A stretch of 64,000 nucleotides of DNA from Candidatus Villigracilis adiacens (GCA_016703605.1 JADJBU010000016.1:1-64000), one strand, 5' to 3'; positions 1-7,702 are shown, counted from the stretch's first letter. Notes: generated by a model not told the origin, from the sequence alone. Numbers and translations are program-made.

Positions 1-1263
1 CTTATCTAACAGTTCCAAAATATCCAACACATTCACATGCTCATTGCCCGTGGACTTGACCGCGTCTGCGAAGCGCGAGACCTCAAACGGACAAGCCACC
101 GCCAACACATTCGCGCCCGTAGACGCGGCTTCCATCGCGCGTTTTTCGGAGAGGCGCATGGTGGTGTGCTTGGCGGTGAATGAGTCCATCCACATGCCGC
201 CGCCGCCACCGCCGCAGCAGTAACCGTTCTCACGGTTGCGCTGCATTTCCACCAACTCCACGCCAGGGATGGCTTCGAGCAGTTTGCGCGGGGCTTCGTA
301 CTCGCCGTTGTGACGTCCGAGATAGCAGGGATCGTGATAGGTGATCTTCTTTTCCACGGAGTGTTTGAGCAGCGGCTTGAGTTGGTCAAGGTAACGCGCA
401 AGGAAGGTGCTGTAGTGAACGACGGGGCGTTCAAAGCCATACTTCGGGTACACGTTCTTGAAGGCGTTCAGTTCATGCGGACCTGTGACAACCATCTCGT
501 CCCATTCATATTTATTGAAGGTCTCGATGTTTTGCTCGGTCATCATCTCGAACAGACCCTTCTCGCCAGCGAGGCGCTGCGAGTCGGCGTCGTCTTTTTC
601 TTCCTTGCCGAGAATGGCAAAGTCAATGCCGAGCGCGTTGAAGATTCGCGCCGCCGCAGCCGCCGCGTCAATGCCGCGGGGGTGATACGAAGGATATGAA
701 CCGACATACCAAAGCACGCTCACTTTGCGACCCAAATCCTTGATGATCGGCACAGGCACACCCGCGGACTGAATCCACGCGTCGCGTTTGCGCTGAGGTT
801 GACCGAGCGGATTGCCGCTCTTGGCGGTGTTTTCAAATGCCTGCTGTAATTCGGCAGGGACAAATTTGCCATCAAGAATCGCCTGCTCGCGTGCGGCGGG
901 CATGATCTTGACCATGTTCACTTCTTTGGGGCACACGCGCAGACAGTTGGCGCAGGTGGTGCAAAGCCACAGTTCGGGCGCTTCGGTCAAATCCATGCCT
1001 GTTTGGGCGTAGCGATACAACTTGCGCGGACCGTAATTCCCGACCACATCCACGGGGCAGACGGCGACGCACTTGGCGCACTGATAACAATTCGCAAATG
1101 ATTCCGCGTTGGGGATGTCCGCGATCTTTTCGATCAGTTCGGGCGTGTACTCGAAGATCACCCGCTGTTCGAACATGCGGTTCCAGTGACCCGAAACGTC
1201 CACCCCGTCAACGATGACGTTTTCTTTTTCGATTGCAACTGCTTTTTCAAACTTAGGTGCCAT
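1..1263 (-). CDS. sHdrC2-sHdrB2 fusion (4Fe-4S ferredoxin plus two CCG domains), partial
   Basis: Iron-sulfur subunit of a sulfur-oxidising heterodisulfide-reductase-like complex, expected in the cytoplasm. About 421 residues are visible and the C-terminus lies outside the window. The ATG at 1263 follows AGGAG. Two cysteine clusters, CYQCAKCVAVCP and CTTCANCLRVCP (about residues 60-115), form the HdrC-like dicluster ferredoxin part. An HdrB-like part with two CCG-type domains follows. The second keeps HDPCYLGRHN and YCCGGGG. The first has lost its cysteines: VGS where family members have VGC, DDA for CCG and GPHE for CPHC. It is the last gene of the locus, after hdrA and the hypothetical gene, where other sHdr operons carry hdrC2 and hdrB2. 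A GlpC/glycolate-oxidase iron-sulfur subunit would look similar, but the neighbours favour sHdr. Confidence 0.8.
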   Translation of the reverse strand, partial: MAPKFEKAVAIEKENVIVDGVDVSGHWNRMFEQRVIFEYTPELIEKIADIPNAESFANCYQCAKCVAVCPVDVVGNYGPRKLYRYAQTGMDLTEAPELWLCTTCANCLRVCPKEVNMVKIMPAAREQAILDGKFVPAELQQAFENTAKSGNPLGQPQRKRDAWIQSAGVPVPIIKDLGRKVSVLWYVGSYPSYHPRGIDAAAAAARIFNALGIDFAILGKEEKDDADSQRLAGEKGLFEMMTEQNIETFNKYEWDEMVVTGPHELNAFKNVYPKYGFERPVVHYSTFLARYLDQLKPLLKHSVEKKITYHDPCYLGRHNGEYEAPRKLLEAIPGVELVEMQRNRENGYCCGGGGGGMWMDSFTAKHTTMRLSEKRAMEAASTGANVLAVACPFEVSRFADAVKSTGNEHVNVLDILELLDK

Positions 1264-1283
1264 GAAGTCTCCTAGTTCGGTGC

Positions 1284-1347
1284 TTGGTAATTGGAGATTG
1301 GAGATTGAATACTCGATTACTAATTACCATTTACCAATTACGAATTA
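1284..1347. repeat. ATTACC/TTGGTAATTGG simple repeat between two sHdr genes
   Basis: Short degenerate units (TTGGTAATTGG, GGAGATTGGAGATTG, ATTACCATTTACC) fill the gap after the hypothetical gene and reach its last codons. The same family lies at 2111-2143 and 6357-6384, also within this operon. Confidence 0.6.
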
Positions 1348-2120
1348 CCGCTCTTCCTCAATCCCAACAACCGTCTCGCCATATTTGGCAGCGTCGGCAA
1401 CAACCCATTGAACTCTCTACTCAATCGCCAACTCGTCGTCCCATACAAATACACGGAATACGCGCACGCCAGAAACGCGCTATTCGCAAACGGGACTCGC
1501 TTCGGGTCGTTCATCAACTCATCCACAAACAACCCCGTCCCTTCGCCGAACTTGACGCTCATCGCCGTCACCGCCCCCACGCGGACATATCCATCCGCGA
1601 GATTATCCGCCGCCAGATTGTGGACGCTCCCCGCCAGCAGCGGCAAAATGCCCGTGCCAACGGTCGGATCCCACAGCCAGCGAGTCCACAGCCAGTGTTG
1701 GGAGGGGAAGGTGTTGTGTAAAAGTCCAGTCGCGAGTTCGAGAGCGAGACGGGTATCGAGCGCGTTCAACGTTTCGACGAAGACAGCCACACGCACAGGC
1801 GCTGGCGATTCGCCTTCGAGTAAATCGCGAATCAACTGGTAATCACCTTGCGCGAAATAATTTACTAAAGTCCGCGCGTTCGCTTTGGTGTGCGCGACAG
1901 CGGAAGCGATGTCAGCGAAGGATGAAGCCAACGAAGCAGAATCCGCTCGAAGTCCAAGAAAGAGGCGGGCGTGACGTTCCGCCAATTCATCCGCAATCGC
2001 GATCACATCCTCAGGCGACACTTGTCCCAACGCCTCCTGCAAATTCGCTTGCAGTTCAGGATCATCCGCGCCCGTCTTCTGCTTGACAATATGACTCTGC
2101 GTTTGCACGTCAATCACCAA
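1338..2120 (-). CDS. Hypothetical protein in the 'hyp' position of the sHdr operon
   Basis: About 260 residues of unknown function between hdrA and the hdrC2B2 fusion. sHdr operons of other bacteria carry an uncharacterised gene at this same place. The middle is alpha-helical and hydrophobic-rich (LARELATGLLH- and GILPLLAG-type stretches), with no clear signal peptide, cysteine cluster or catalytic motif. The start is uncertain. The longest frame begins at a TTG (2120) inside a TTGGTAA tandem repeat; GTG at 2117 and GTG codons further in are alternatives, and no internal ATG occurs near the N-terminus. A GGAGG lies about 25 nt upstream, at the end of hdrA. Position suggests a structural or assembly partner of the Hdr complex, which is inference only. 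Confidence 0.65.
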   Translation of the reverse strand: MVIDVQTQSHIVKQKTGADDPELQANLQEALGQVSPEDVIAIADELAERHARLFLGLRADSASLASSFADIASAVAHTKANARTLVNYFAQGDYQLIRDLLEGESPAPVRVAVFVETLNALDTRLALELATGLLHNTFPSQHWLWTRWLWDPTVGTGILPLLAGSVHNLAADNLADGYVRVGAVTAMSVKFGEGTGLFVDELMNDPKRVPFANSAFLACAYSVYLYGTTSWRLSREFNGLLPTLPNMARRLLGLRKSGNS

Positions 2121-2143
2121 TTACCAATTACCAATTACCAATC
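2111..2143. repeat. Tandem 7-bp ATTACCA repeat at a gene start
   Basis: About four head-to-tail copies of ATTACCA (TTGGTAA on the coding strand) span the junction between hdrA and the next gene. They supply several in-phase or out-of-phase TTG codons. A near-identical array starts the lipoate-binding protein gene at 6357-6384. Confidence 0.75.
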
Positions 2144-3194
2144 ACGCCTCCGCTCTAACCAACGCCATCGCTCGCGCCACCGCCAACCCCGCCATCGAAA
2201 TCGAGTCGCTCAAATCCGCAGGACCCGCCGCCGCGCCCGCGACAAAAATTCCAGGCACCGACGTTGCAACAGTATCGAGACCGCCCGCGCCGCCCGCTTC
2301 GATGAAGCCATATTTATTTTGCGCCACGCCCATCAGTTGCGCGATGGCGCGCGTGCCTGCGCTCGGCTCCATGCCGACCGACAGCACGACCATATCCATC
2401 GTCACTTCCATCGGGCGGCTCATCGTTGTGTCTTCACCGCGAATGAGCAACTGATCGCCCTTCTTCAACACTTCGCTGATCACGCCCTTCACGTAATTAA
2501 CTTTATGCTGCTCCTGCGCCTTCCAATAAATTTCGTTTTCCCAATAACCGTACATGCGCATGTCAATATAAAAAATCATCACGCGGCTGTCGGGCAACTG
2601 CTCGCGCAACTCAATCGCCTGCTTCGACGCAATGCCGCAGCAAACCTTCGAGCAATATTCGTTTCCGATCTGTCGGTCGCGCGAACCCACGCATTGGATG
2701 AACGCGATCTTCTTCGGCGCCGCGCCGTTCGACGGGCGCACGACGTTATGTTCCTTCAACATTTTTTCAAGGTCGGTCAACGTGATGACATCGGGGAACG
2801 AATAGTAGTTGTAATACTGCGTGGCGCGACCTGGATCGAAATGCTGGAATCCTGTGGCGATGATGACCGCGCCCACATTTAATGTTTCGGATGAAGAACC
2901 CGCTTCAATCTCGACGTTGAAGTTGCCAGCGCTCCCAGACATTCCCTTCACTTCGGCTTGATACTTCACTTGCACATTGGCGTTGCTCGTGACAGCCGCC
3001 GCGAGTTCGCCCATCGCCTCCGACGCGTCGCGCCAGTGATGGGTGAGTTTGGCGTACCCCTCACGGTCGGGCGTGCCGCCGAGACGTTCGCGCTTTTCGA
3101 TGAGAATGACTTCCCCGCCGAGTTCAGCCGCAGACCGAGCCGCTTCCAATCCCGCAGGTCCGCCGCCGATGACTAGAATTTTGTTTGATGACAT
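2142..3194 (-). CDS. hdrA: sHdrA, FAD-dependent heterodisulfide-reductase-like subunit
   Basis: Flavoprotein core of the sHdr complex, 350 residues, matching the compact HdrA of sulfur oxidisers rather than long methanogen HdrA. An N-terminal dinucleotide-binding motif VIGGGPAGLEAA (residues 7-18) is followed by the redox cysteine region CVGSRD and YCSKVCC in mid-protein. A second nucleotide-binding segment, GIFVAGAAAGPAD, lies near the C-terminus. The ATG at 3194 follows AGGAGA at 8 nt. It is flanked by hdrB1 upstream and the hypothetical gene downstream. Family knowledge suggests electron bifurcation or transfer between sulfane-sulfur substrates and an unknown acceptor. Only the FAD fold and cysteines are directly visible. 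Confidence 0.9.
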   Translation of the reverse strand: MSSNKILVIGGGPAGLEAARSAAELGGEVILIEKRERLGGTPDREGYAKLTHHWRDASEAMGELAAAVTSNANVQVKYQAEVKGMSGSAGNFNVEIEAGSSSETLNVGAVIIATGFQHFDPGRATQYYNYYSFPDVITLTDLEKMLKEHNVVRPSNGAAPKKIAFIQCVGSRDRQIGNEYCSKVCCGIASKQAIELREQLPDSRVMIFYIDMRMYGYWENEIYWKAQEQHKVNYVKGVISEVLKKGDQLLIRGEDTTMSRPMEVTMDMVVLSVGMEPSAGTRAIAQLMGVAQNKYGFIEAGGAGGLDTVATSVPGIFVAGAAAGPADLSDSISMAGLAVARAMALVRAEA

Positions 3195-3226
3195 TTACAG
3201 TTCTCCTGTTTCAAGTGTCACGTTTC

Positions 3227-3281
3227 AGGTCGAAAGTCGAAGGTCAAAGGTCACGTGACTTTTGACCTTCGACTTTTGACT
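3227..3281. repeat. Palindromic GTCGAAGGTCAAAGGTC repeat between hdrB1 and hdrA
   Basis: Two arms of about 25 nt built from GTCGAA and GGTCAAAGGTC face each other around CACGTG. The RNA would fold into a long hairpin inside the operon message. The same family occurs at 4501-4566 and, inside a gene, at 35170-35250. Confidence 0.75.
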
Positions 3282-3282
3282 C

Positions 3283-4488
3283 TTAATAAACCACGGGCTT
3301 ATCCGCGTCTTCCCACGTAATGCCAGACTTCTGCCCAGCGCGGATCAGTTCAAGGTCGTTCTGGAATTCGTCCCAGTATTTCTGCCAGTTGATTCCGAAC
3401 TTATCCAGGAACGGACGCCAATCCGTCGAATGCCAGTGGAACTGCACCACGCGGAAGGGATGCGCTCCCATCGCCAGAGCCGCAACCTGCGCGTCGGACA
3501 GCACAGGGATTCCCACCTTGCGGTCGTGCGCCTTCGCCGCGAATTGACTTTTATCAAGCGTGGTCACGCAACCCGTGTCGTGAGTCACCGTCAAGTCGGG
3601 GTTGACTTCTTCCTTCATCACTTCGATCTTGCGCAGGGTCGAGAACGAGCGCGTGAAGTCGCGCTGAACCAACACATGACGGAAGCCAAAGCCGCAGCAA
3701 TCGAACCAGGTCGAGTAATCGGCCACGTCAATGCCGAGCGCTTCGAGCGTGGCTGTGACGGTTGCCGTGCGCTGACCGCCGTAGATGTCAGGATCGTAGA
3801 TCGCGTCTTCGGCGACGATCTTGTAGTAATGGCAGGCAGGGTGAACCGTAGCGCGGATCATGCTCATGTCCACGGTTTGTTTCTCTGCAAACTTGCCGCG
3901 CATGACATGCACCCACTCGCTGTAGTGGACGAGTTCTTCGGGGATGACGAGCGGCTTGCCGAGTTTGTCCAAAATGCGGCGGACTTCATCGCGCAATTCC
4001 TTGTGATGAACCAACTGCTCGCGAATCTCTTTGTAATGTCCATAAGAAGTTCCGCAGTGGATCATCGGAAAATATCCCGTCTCATACGCGGCGGCGAAGT
4101 TGCGCGCCATCACCGCGGCTTGCGCGGCGGCGTTGGATGTCGCCGAGGCGTAATAATTCCAGCCCGTGCAGGAGGTCTGATCGGTCGGGTCAATGTAATC
4201 CAGCCCAAACTGACGGTGCAGCCAAAAGATGGACGAAGTGTAGCCAGGGATATGTCCGCACTGACCGCAGGATTTATGGTGCCATGTATGCTCGATGGGA
4301 ATCTTCTTCGTCCGCCCGTACTTCGTCGTCACTTCGACGTGATTCTCAGGCACGCGCTGAACGATGATCTCGCCCTTCGCTTCCAGTTCGAACAAAGATT
4401 CACGGATGTCATGCGTAGGCGCATTTTCTGCATCGCGCGTCACTGCATGAGATTTGCGTTCAAGGATTTCTTCGATAGTTGTAGTCAT
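3283..4488 (-). CDS. hdrB: sHdrB1, CCG-domain subunit
   Basis: Catalytic-type subunit with two CCG domains, 401 residues from the ATG at 4488 (GGAGA at 6 nt). A longer frame to 4509 has no ribosome site. The second CCG domain is canonical: HPACHY, then FDCCGFG, then DTGCVTTLD, the ligands of a non-cubane 4Fe-4S cluster in HdrB proteins. The first is partly degenerate: SCTG where CCG is expected and CGTSYG where the last cysteine pair is expected. The N-terminal 30 residues resemble a linker. It sits between hdrC1 and hdrA, with palindromic repeats on both sides. The two-domain layout supports the sHdr assignment over glycolate-oxidase subunits. Confidence 0.87.
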   Translation of the reverse strand: MTTTIEEILERKSHAVTRDAENAPTHDIRESLFELEAKGEIIVQRVPENHVEVTTKYGRTKKIPIEHTWHHKSCGQCGHIPGYTSSIFWLHRQFGLDYIDPTDQTSCTGWNYYASATSNAAAQAAVMARNFAAAYETGYFPMIHCGTSYGHYKEIREQLVHHKELRDEVRRILDKLGKPLVIPEELVHYSEWVHVMRGKFAEKQTVDMSMIRATVHPACHYYKIVAEDAIYDPDIYGGQRTATVTATLEALGIDVADYSTWFDCCGFGFRHVLVQRDFTRSFSTLRKIEVMKEEVNPDLTVTHDTGCVTTLDKSQFAAKAHDRKVGIPVLSDAQVAALAMGAHPFRVVQFHWHSTDWRPFLDKFGINWQKYWDEFQNDLELIRAGQKSGITWEDADKPVVY

Positions 4489-4500
4489 TGGGTCTCCGAT

Positions 4501-4566
4501 GAAAGTCAAGGTCGAAGGTCAAAGGTCGGAGTTGACCGACTTTCGACTTGTGACCTTCGACTTTCT
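4501..4566. repeat. Palindromic GTCGAAGGTCAAAGGTC repeat between hdrC1 and hdrB1
   Basis: Inverted arms of the same family as 3227-3281, separated by AGTTGA. It fills the entire gap between the two genes. Confidence 0.7.
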
Positions 4567-4567
4567 C

Positions 4568-5274
4568 TTATCCTTCTTCCAACTCTTCCTGCATCACATC
4601 CGCCAACAAATCGTACAACCCTTCGTCAATTTCCTTGATGATGTCCATGTTGCCCGTCTCGAACCAGATGGTATAGAGTTCAAGCAAGGTCTTTCGATTC
4701 GTTTTCCACGCCGCATCGGTGACGCCGCGCAGGGTATCCACGGGGATGGCTTTTCTCCACACGGGCATGTTCGCGGAGAACTCTGCACCCACGGACCCCA
4801 ATCGGGGAAGAAATCAGGCTGGAGCATATCGGGCGAGACTTGATTCCCCTTCAACATCACCTTGTAAATCACGCGGCTGTAGCCTTGCAAAACGTCCTTC
4901 GTTTCCTGCAACCCGTTCTTGACCGCCACTTCGCGCAGCAAAGTCACAAGTCCGCCAGGGTTGTTCTGGCGCGGACAACGCACACACGAGAAGCATTGCG
5001 CGCAGTTCCAAATATCTTCCGAGATGATGTCGTACACGCGCTCCACGTCCTCACGCGCCATCGCCTGAGCAATGACTCGCGGAGAATAATCGTAGAACCG
5101 CGCCGACGGGCAGGTCGAGACGCAGATGCCGCACTCATAGCATCCGTAGAGAAAATCGTGATAGCGCGGGTCATCCTTGACTTCGAGAAAGAGCCGCTCC
5201 TTCTCCTCATACGTCACTTCGGGGTGACGATCCTGTGCTTTACCAGGGTTCCAATTTTCGAGAGTAGTTGGCAT
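4568..5274 (-). CDS. hdrC: sHdrC1, 4Fe-4S ferredoxin subunit, interrupted by a one-base frameshift
   Basis: Electron-transfer subunit partnering HdrB1. The ATG at 5274 follows GGAG at 5 nt. Two clusters, CYECGICVSTCP (about residue 45) and CAQCFSCVRCP (about residue 90), bind 4Fe-4S centres. The frame continues to DFFPDWG near 4800, then the natural C-terminus (SVGAEFSANMPVWRKAIP to QEELEEG) is read in another phase. The total length, 707 nt, is one short of a whole number of codons; adding one G to the G4 tract at about 4798-4801 restores a 235-residue protein. A sequencing or assembly indel is the simplest reading. A true frameshift would truncate the protein after the cluster domain and append a nonsense tail. 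Confidence 0.85.
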
Positions 5275-5459
5275 AAGAACTCCAAAGAAATTAAACACAA
5301 AGGACACGAAGCGATGTCCTGAGCCTGTCGAAGGATACACAAAGTTTGGTCGGGTGATGATTTTGATTCATTGCTTTAGATTGTCACGAAAGACGGTCTG
5401 CGAAAAATCACCGAGTTGCGCCAACCTTTAAACCTTCGTGACCTTTGTGGCCTTAGTGT
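5275..5459. repeat. Intergenic repeats between trx-like gene and hdrC1
   Basis: Holds the widespread CCTGAGCCTGTCGAAGG element (about 5316-5333) and a TTCGTGACCTTTGTGG element flanked by inverted arms AACCTTTAAAC (5423-5433) and GTTTAAAGGTT (5458-5468). The second could form a stem-loop after the thioredoxin-like gene. No gene is seen. Confidence 0.6.
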
Positions 5460-5720
5460 TTAAAGGTTTTCTTTCTCATGATTCACCGCTTCCAGCAGAT
5501 CATCCCATTTCGGGACTCCCACAAACCGCGTCCCATTGACAAATACCGTCGGCACCGACAGCACATTCGCGGACTTCGCGATCTCGCGTCCGTTCGCCGT
5601 CGCCAAACTGACCAACTTCATCTGCACCGACGAATCCTGTGCCTCCAAACGCTGAACCATCTGAATCGCGTTCGGACACGTCGCGCAAGTGGGGTGGGTG
5701 AATACTCGAATCTCGATCAT
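5460..5720 (-). CDS. Thioredoxin/glutaredoxin-like small protein
   Basis: 86 residues with a thioredoxin-like fold start: beta strand IEIRVFTHP, then CATC (C12, C15) before a helix, and later VLSVPTVFVNG with the cis-proline typical of the family. Probably a cytoplasmic thiol-disulfide or persulfide handling protein. It lies between the lipoate-binding protein gene and hdrC1 in the same direction, so a role in keeping the Hdr/TusA/DsrE cysteines in the right redox state is plausible, but this is inference. Ribosome site is weak. Confidence 0.75.
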   Translation of the reverse strand: MIEIRVFTHPTCATCPNAIQMVQRLEAQDSSVQMKLVSLATANGREIAKSANVLSVPTVFVNGTRFVGVPKWDDLLEAVNHEKENL

Positions 5721-5874
5721 GTTATTTGATATGACGCCGTACGGCGAGATTTATCTCGCCATTTCGCGGATTGCGCACCGAGCCGAGTCCGCTTCAGCGG
5801 ACTTTCATGCACTGAGGCGGGGGATTCATCCCCCCGCCGATTCATCCCCCTGCCGAATCCGCCGCCGCCGAATC
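5721..5874. repeat. Intergenic repeat with AGTCCGCTTCAGCGGACT palindrome
   Basis: The block 5786-5821 contains the 18-nt near-palindrome followed by TTCATGCACTGAGGC. A close copy is at 21243-21276 upstream of the desaturase gene. C-rich and CCG-rich simple sequence follows. No gene seen. Confidence 0.7.
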
Positions 5875-6366
5875 TCAATCATCTGGAAACTCATACCCTT
5901 CGCAGTGGATACAATCGTCCAAATTCCTGCGCTCCATATAACCTTCGTACGCCTGCGCCGCGTCCGCGCCTGTGACGAAATCCTTCAAGTCCAGCGCATC
6001 GGGTCGAAAGCGGACAACCCAGCCCTTCCTGTACGGACTGCGATTGACCAGCCCCGCATCCTCCAGCAGCGACTCGTTCACCGCGACCAGCGTCCCCTCC
6101 ATCGGCGCCCGCAGCGGACCCAGCCACTTGGCGCTCTCCACGATGGCGATGGTTTTGCCTTGTTTGTAACGCGCATTCACAGGACGAAAACTCACAACCA
6201 GGATTCTTCCCGCGGTGGTCTGCGCCACATCCGAAAAGCCCAGCGTCACGCTCCCATCCGCTTCGGGTCTCAGCCACAGATGTTCCTCCACCTTGTAATG
6301 CAGGCTCAGCGGCAACACACAACTGCGGACAGAAGTAAAGTCAGACACAGCACGCTCAATTACCAA
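5875..6366 (-). CDS. GcvH-like lipoate-binding protein of the sHdr system (LbpA-like)
   Basis: Up to 163 residues with the glycine-cleavage H-protein fold: YKVEEHLWLRPEADGSVTLG resembles the H-protein start, and IVESAKWLGPLRAPMEG carries the lysine (K80 from the longest start) that is lipoylated in the family. No other glycine-cleavage gene is present, whereas TusA, DsrE and Hdr genes flank it. This matches the dedicated lipoate-binding protein of sHdr sulfur oxidation. The C-terminus ends DCIHCEGYEFPDD with a CxxC pair (C152, C155), an unusual tail. The start lies inside a TTGGTAATTGG repeat: TTG at 6366 or a GTG six codons later are possible, with no clean Shine-Dalgarno. Lipoylation could use the LipB at 27.6 kb. 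Confidence 0.85.
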   Translation of the reverse strand: MVIERAVSDFTSVRSCVLPLSLHYKVEEHLWLRPEADGSVTLGFSDVAQTTAGRILVVSFRPVNARYKQGKTIAIVESAKWLGPLRAPMEGTLVAVNESLLEDAGLVNRSPYRKGWVVRFRPDALDLKDFVTGADAAQAYEGYMERRNLDDCIHCEGYEFPDD

Positions 6367-6384
6367 TCACCAATTACCAATCAC
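6357..6384. repeat. Tandem ATTACCAATC repeat at the start of the lipoate-binding protein gene
   Basis: Copies of ATTACCA/ATCACCA overlap the first codons of the gene, as at 2111-2143. A purine-rich GAGAGTAGAGA run lies further upstream on the coding strand and might assist ribosome binding. Confidence 0.6.
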
Positions 6385-6411
6385 TGCTCTCTACTCTCTG
6401 TTCTCTACTCT

Positions 6412-6813
6412 CTAAAACCCAATCACCGCATCCGCATCGCACGCCATGTCGTTGAACGCCGCGCCGCCGATCATTTCCACGCCTTCGATCATGTCGTCCA
6501 TGGTGTAGCCGTGCAAATCCAGCGAAGGCTGGCAGACCAGAAAGCGCACGCCGATCTCCGCCGCCTGTTCGATGAAGAACTTCAACTCCTTGCCGCCGCC
6601 GCCCTTGCGCGGAATGATGATTCTTTCGCCGTTGCCCTTCGCCACGCACTGCGGACCGTTCATGGTGAAGTAAATGCACACTTCGTTATCCATCGCCGCG
6701 CCGGCAGTCGCCAAAAAGAACGGAGTCGCCGTCCGCTCCGGGTCTTTTTCCCCGTGAGTCTGAACGTACAAAATCTTTTTCACTTCGGGATCGTTCGTCT
6801 TCCACACGCTCAT
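6412..6813 (-). CDS. DsrE-family sulfur carrier protein
   Basis: 133 residues from the ATG at 6813 (GGAGA at 9 nt); upstream extensions lack a ribosome site. DsrE/DsrF-like fold: strand ILYVQTHGEKDP, TPFFLATAGAAMDNEVCIYFTMNG, then FLVCQPSLDLHGYTMDDMI with a conserved-position cysteine before a helix, and FNDMACDADAVIGF at the end. DsrE proteins accept and pass sulfane sulfur through such a cysteine. It lies directly downstream of a second DsrE-like gene and upstream of the lipoyl protein gene, consistent with feeding sulfur from TusA to the Hdr complex. The exact DsrE subclass cannot be settled by eye. Confidence 0.82.
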   Translation of the reverse strand: MSVWKTNDPEVKKILYVQTHGEKDPERTATPFFLATAGAAMDNEVCIYFTMNGPQCVAKGNGERIIIPRKGGGGKELKFFIEQAAEIGVRFLVCQPSLDLHGYTMDDMIEGVEMIGGAAFNDMACDADAVIGF

Positions 6814-6924
6814 GGTTGGTTTTTCTCCAAAGCGCAGCGGACATCCTTTGACATCCGCTACGCAACATCTTCTAGCCGACGAAGGGCGGCTTCGCAAACG
6901 TTGGCGCGACTTCCAGTCGCCCAC

Positions 6925-7449
6925 CTACACAAACAACTGCACATCCGCGTCCGCGGCATACTCAAGGAACGTCGCCGCGCCGCCAATCTCACATTCCTTG
7001 ATGAAGTCTTCGCGCTTGAAGCCGAAGACATCCATCGTCATCTGGCAGCCGATCATGCGGACGTCCAGGTCAATGCACATATCGCGCAACTCTGGGATGG
7101 TGGCGACCCCTTTGTTCTTGAATGTCTGTTTCATCAGGGTTGTGGCAAGCGATTCAAACCCCGGCACGTTTGCCATCAGCAGATTCGGCATCGCCCAATT
7201 GATGTTTTGGAAACCTTCAGGACCGAACGGCATCTTCATCGGCATGGCAGGGTTGCCCAATGGGGAGACTGAAGCCGTGAGGTCCGGTTTGAGAAGCGTG
7301 AGTCCGTAGAAGGTAAAGAAAATGCCCACCTCCCAGCCCATCGCGCCTGCCGCAGACGCGAGAATGAACGGGGGGTAGGCCCAGTCTAAAGTCCCTTTTG
7401 AGGCGATGAGCGCCAGTCGCTTTGGGGCGTTTGGATCAGATTTGGACAT
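6925..7449 (-). CDS. DsrE/DsrF-like (DsrE3-type) protein
   Basis: 174 residues; ATG at 7449 with GGAGG at 6 nt. N-terminal strand KRLALIASKGTLDWAYPPFILA and GWEVGIFFTFYGLTLL, then a long insertion rich in Pro/Met (LGNPAMPMKMPFGPEGF), then RMIGCQMTMDVFGF with the likely sulfur-accepting cysteine and AADADVQLFV at the end. The pattern matches the soluble DsrE3-like 'peroxiredoxin family' proteins that sit beside tusA in sulfur oxidisers. Ten nucleotides separate it from tusA. Probably accepts sulfur from or donates it to TusA. Confidence 0.82.
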   Translation of the reverse strand: MSKSDPNAPKRLALIASKGTLDWAYPPFILASAAGAMGWEVGIFFTFYGLTLLKPDLTASVSPLGNPAMPMKMPFGPEGFQNINWAMPNLLMANVPGFESLATTLMKQTFKNKGVATIPELRDMCIDLDVRMIGCQMTMDVFGFKREDFIKECEIGGAATFLEYAADADVQLFV

Positions 7450-7462
7450 GTCAGCCTCCAGT

Positions 7463-7702
7463 TTATTTTTTCTTCAAAAAGAAAACGAACTTGCCGTTCT
7501 CGGTCATCGAGCGGAGCATTTCATTGCCGGTCTGGCGCGCCCACGCTTCCATGTCGGGCGGCGCACCGGGGTCGGTGGAGATCATCTTCAACACCTGACC
7601 CGATTGCAATTCCTTGATCGCCTTGGACGTCTTGACCACCGGCATGGGACAAAGCATCCCGGAGCAATCCAACACCTGGTCTTCCTTGATTACATCTGTC
7701 AT
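7463..7702 (-). CDS. tusA: TusA-family sulfur carrier protein
   Basis: 79 residues from the ATG at 7702, which follows GGAGG at 5 nt; a longer frame to 7732 has no ribosome site. Signature LDCSGMLCPMPVVKT carries the CPxP motif whose first cysteine holds persulfide sulfur in the family. GQVLKMISTDPGAPPDMEAWARQTG is the typical second half. As first gene of the sHdr operon it is expected to shuttle sulfur to the DsrE proteins and Hdr complex rather than to tRNA thiolation. A possible TATGAT -10 lies just upstream (about 7728). Confidence 0.92.
   Translation of the reverse strand: MTDVIKEDQVLDCSGMLCPMPVVKTSKAIKELQSGQVLKMISTDPGAPPDMEAWARQTGNEMLRSMTENGKFVFFLKKK

Noticed and set aside
3430..4638. 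402-codon plus-strand ORF
   Set aside because: Antisense to hdrB1, crosses intergenic repeats, no recognisable domain.
5689..7272. 527-codon ORF on the plus strand
   Set aside because: It runs antisense across the lipoyl-protein and two DsrE genes, has Arg/His-rich low-complexity composition and no ribosome site; a shadow of GC-biased coding on the other strand.
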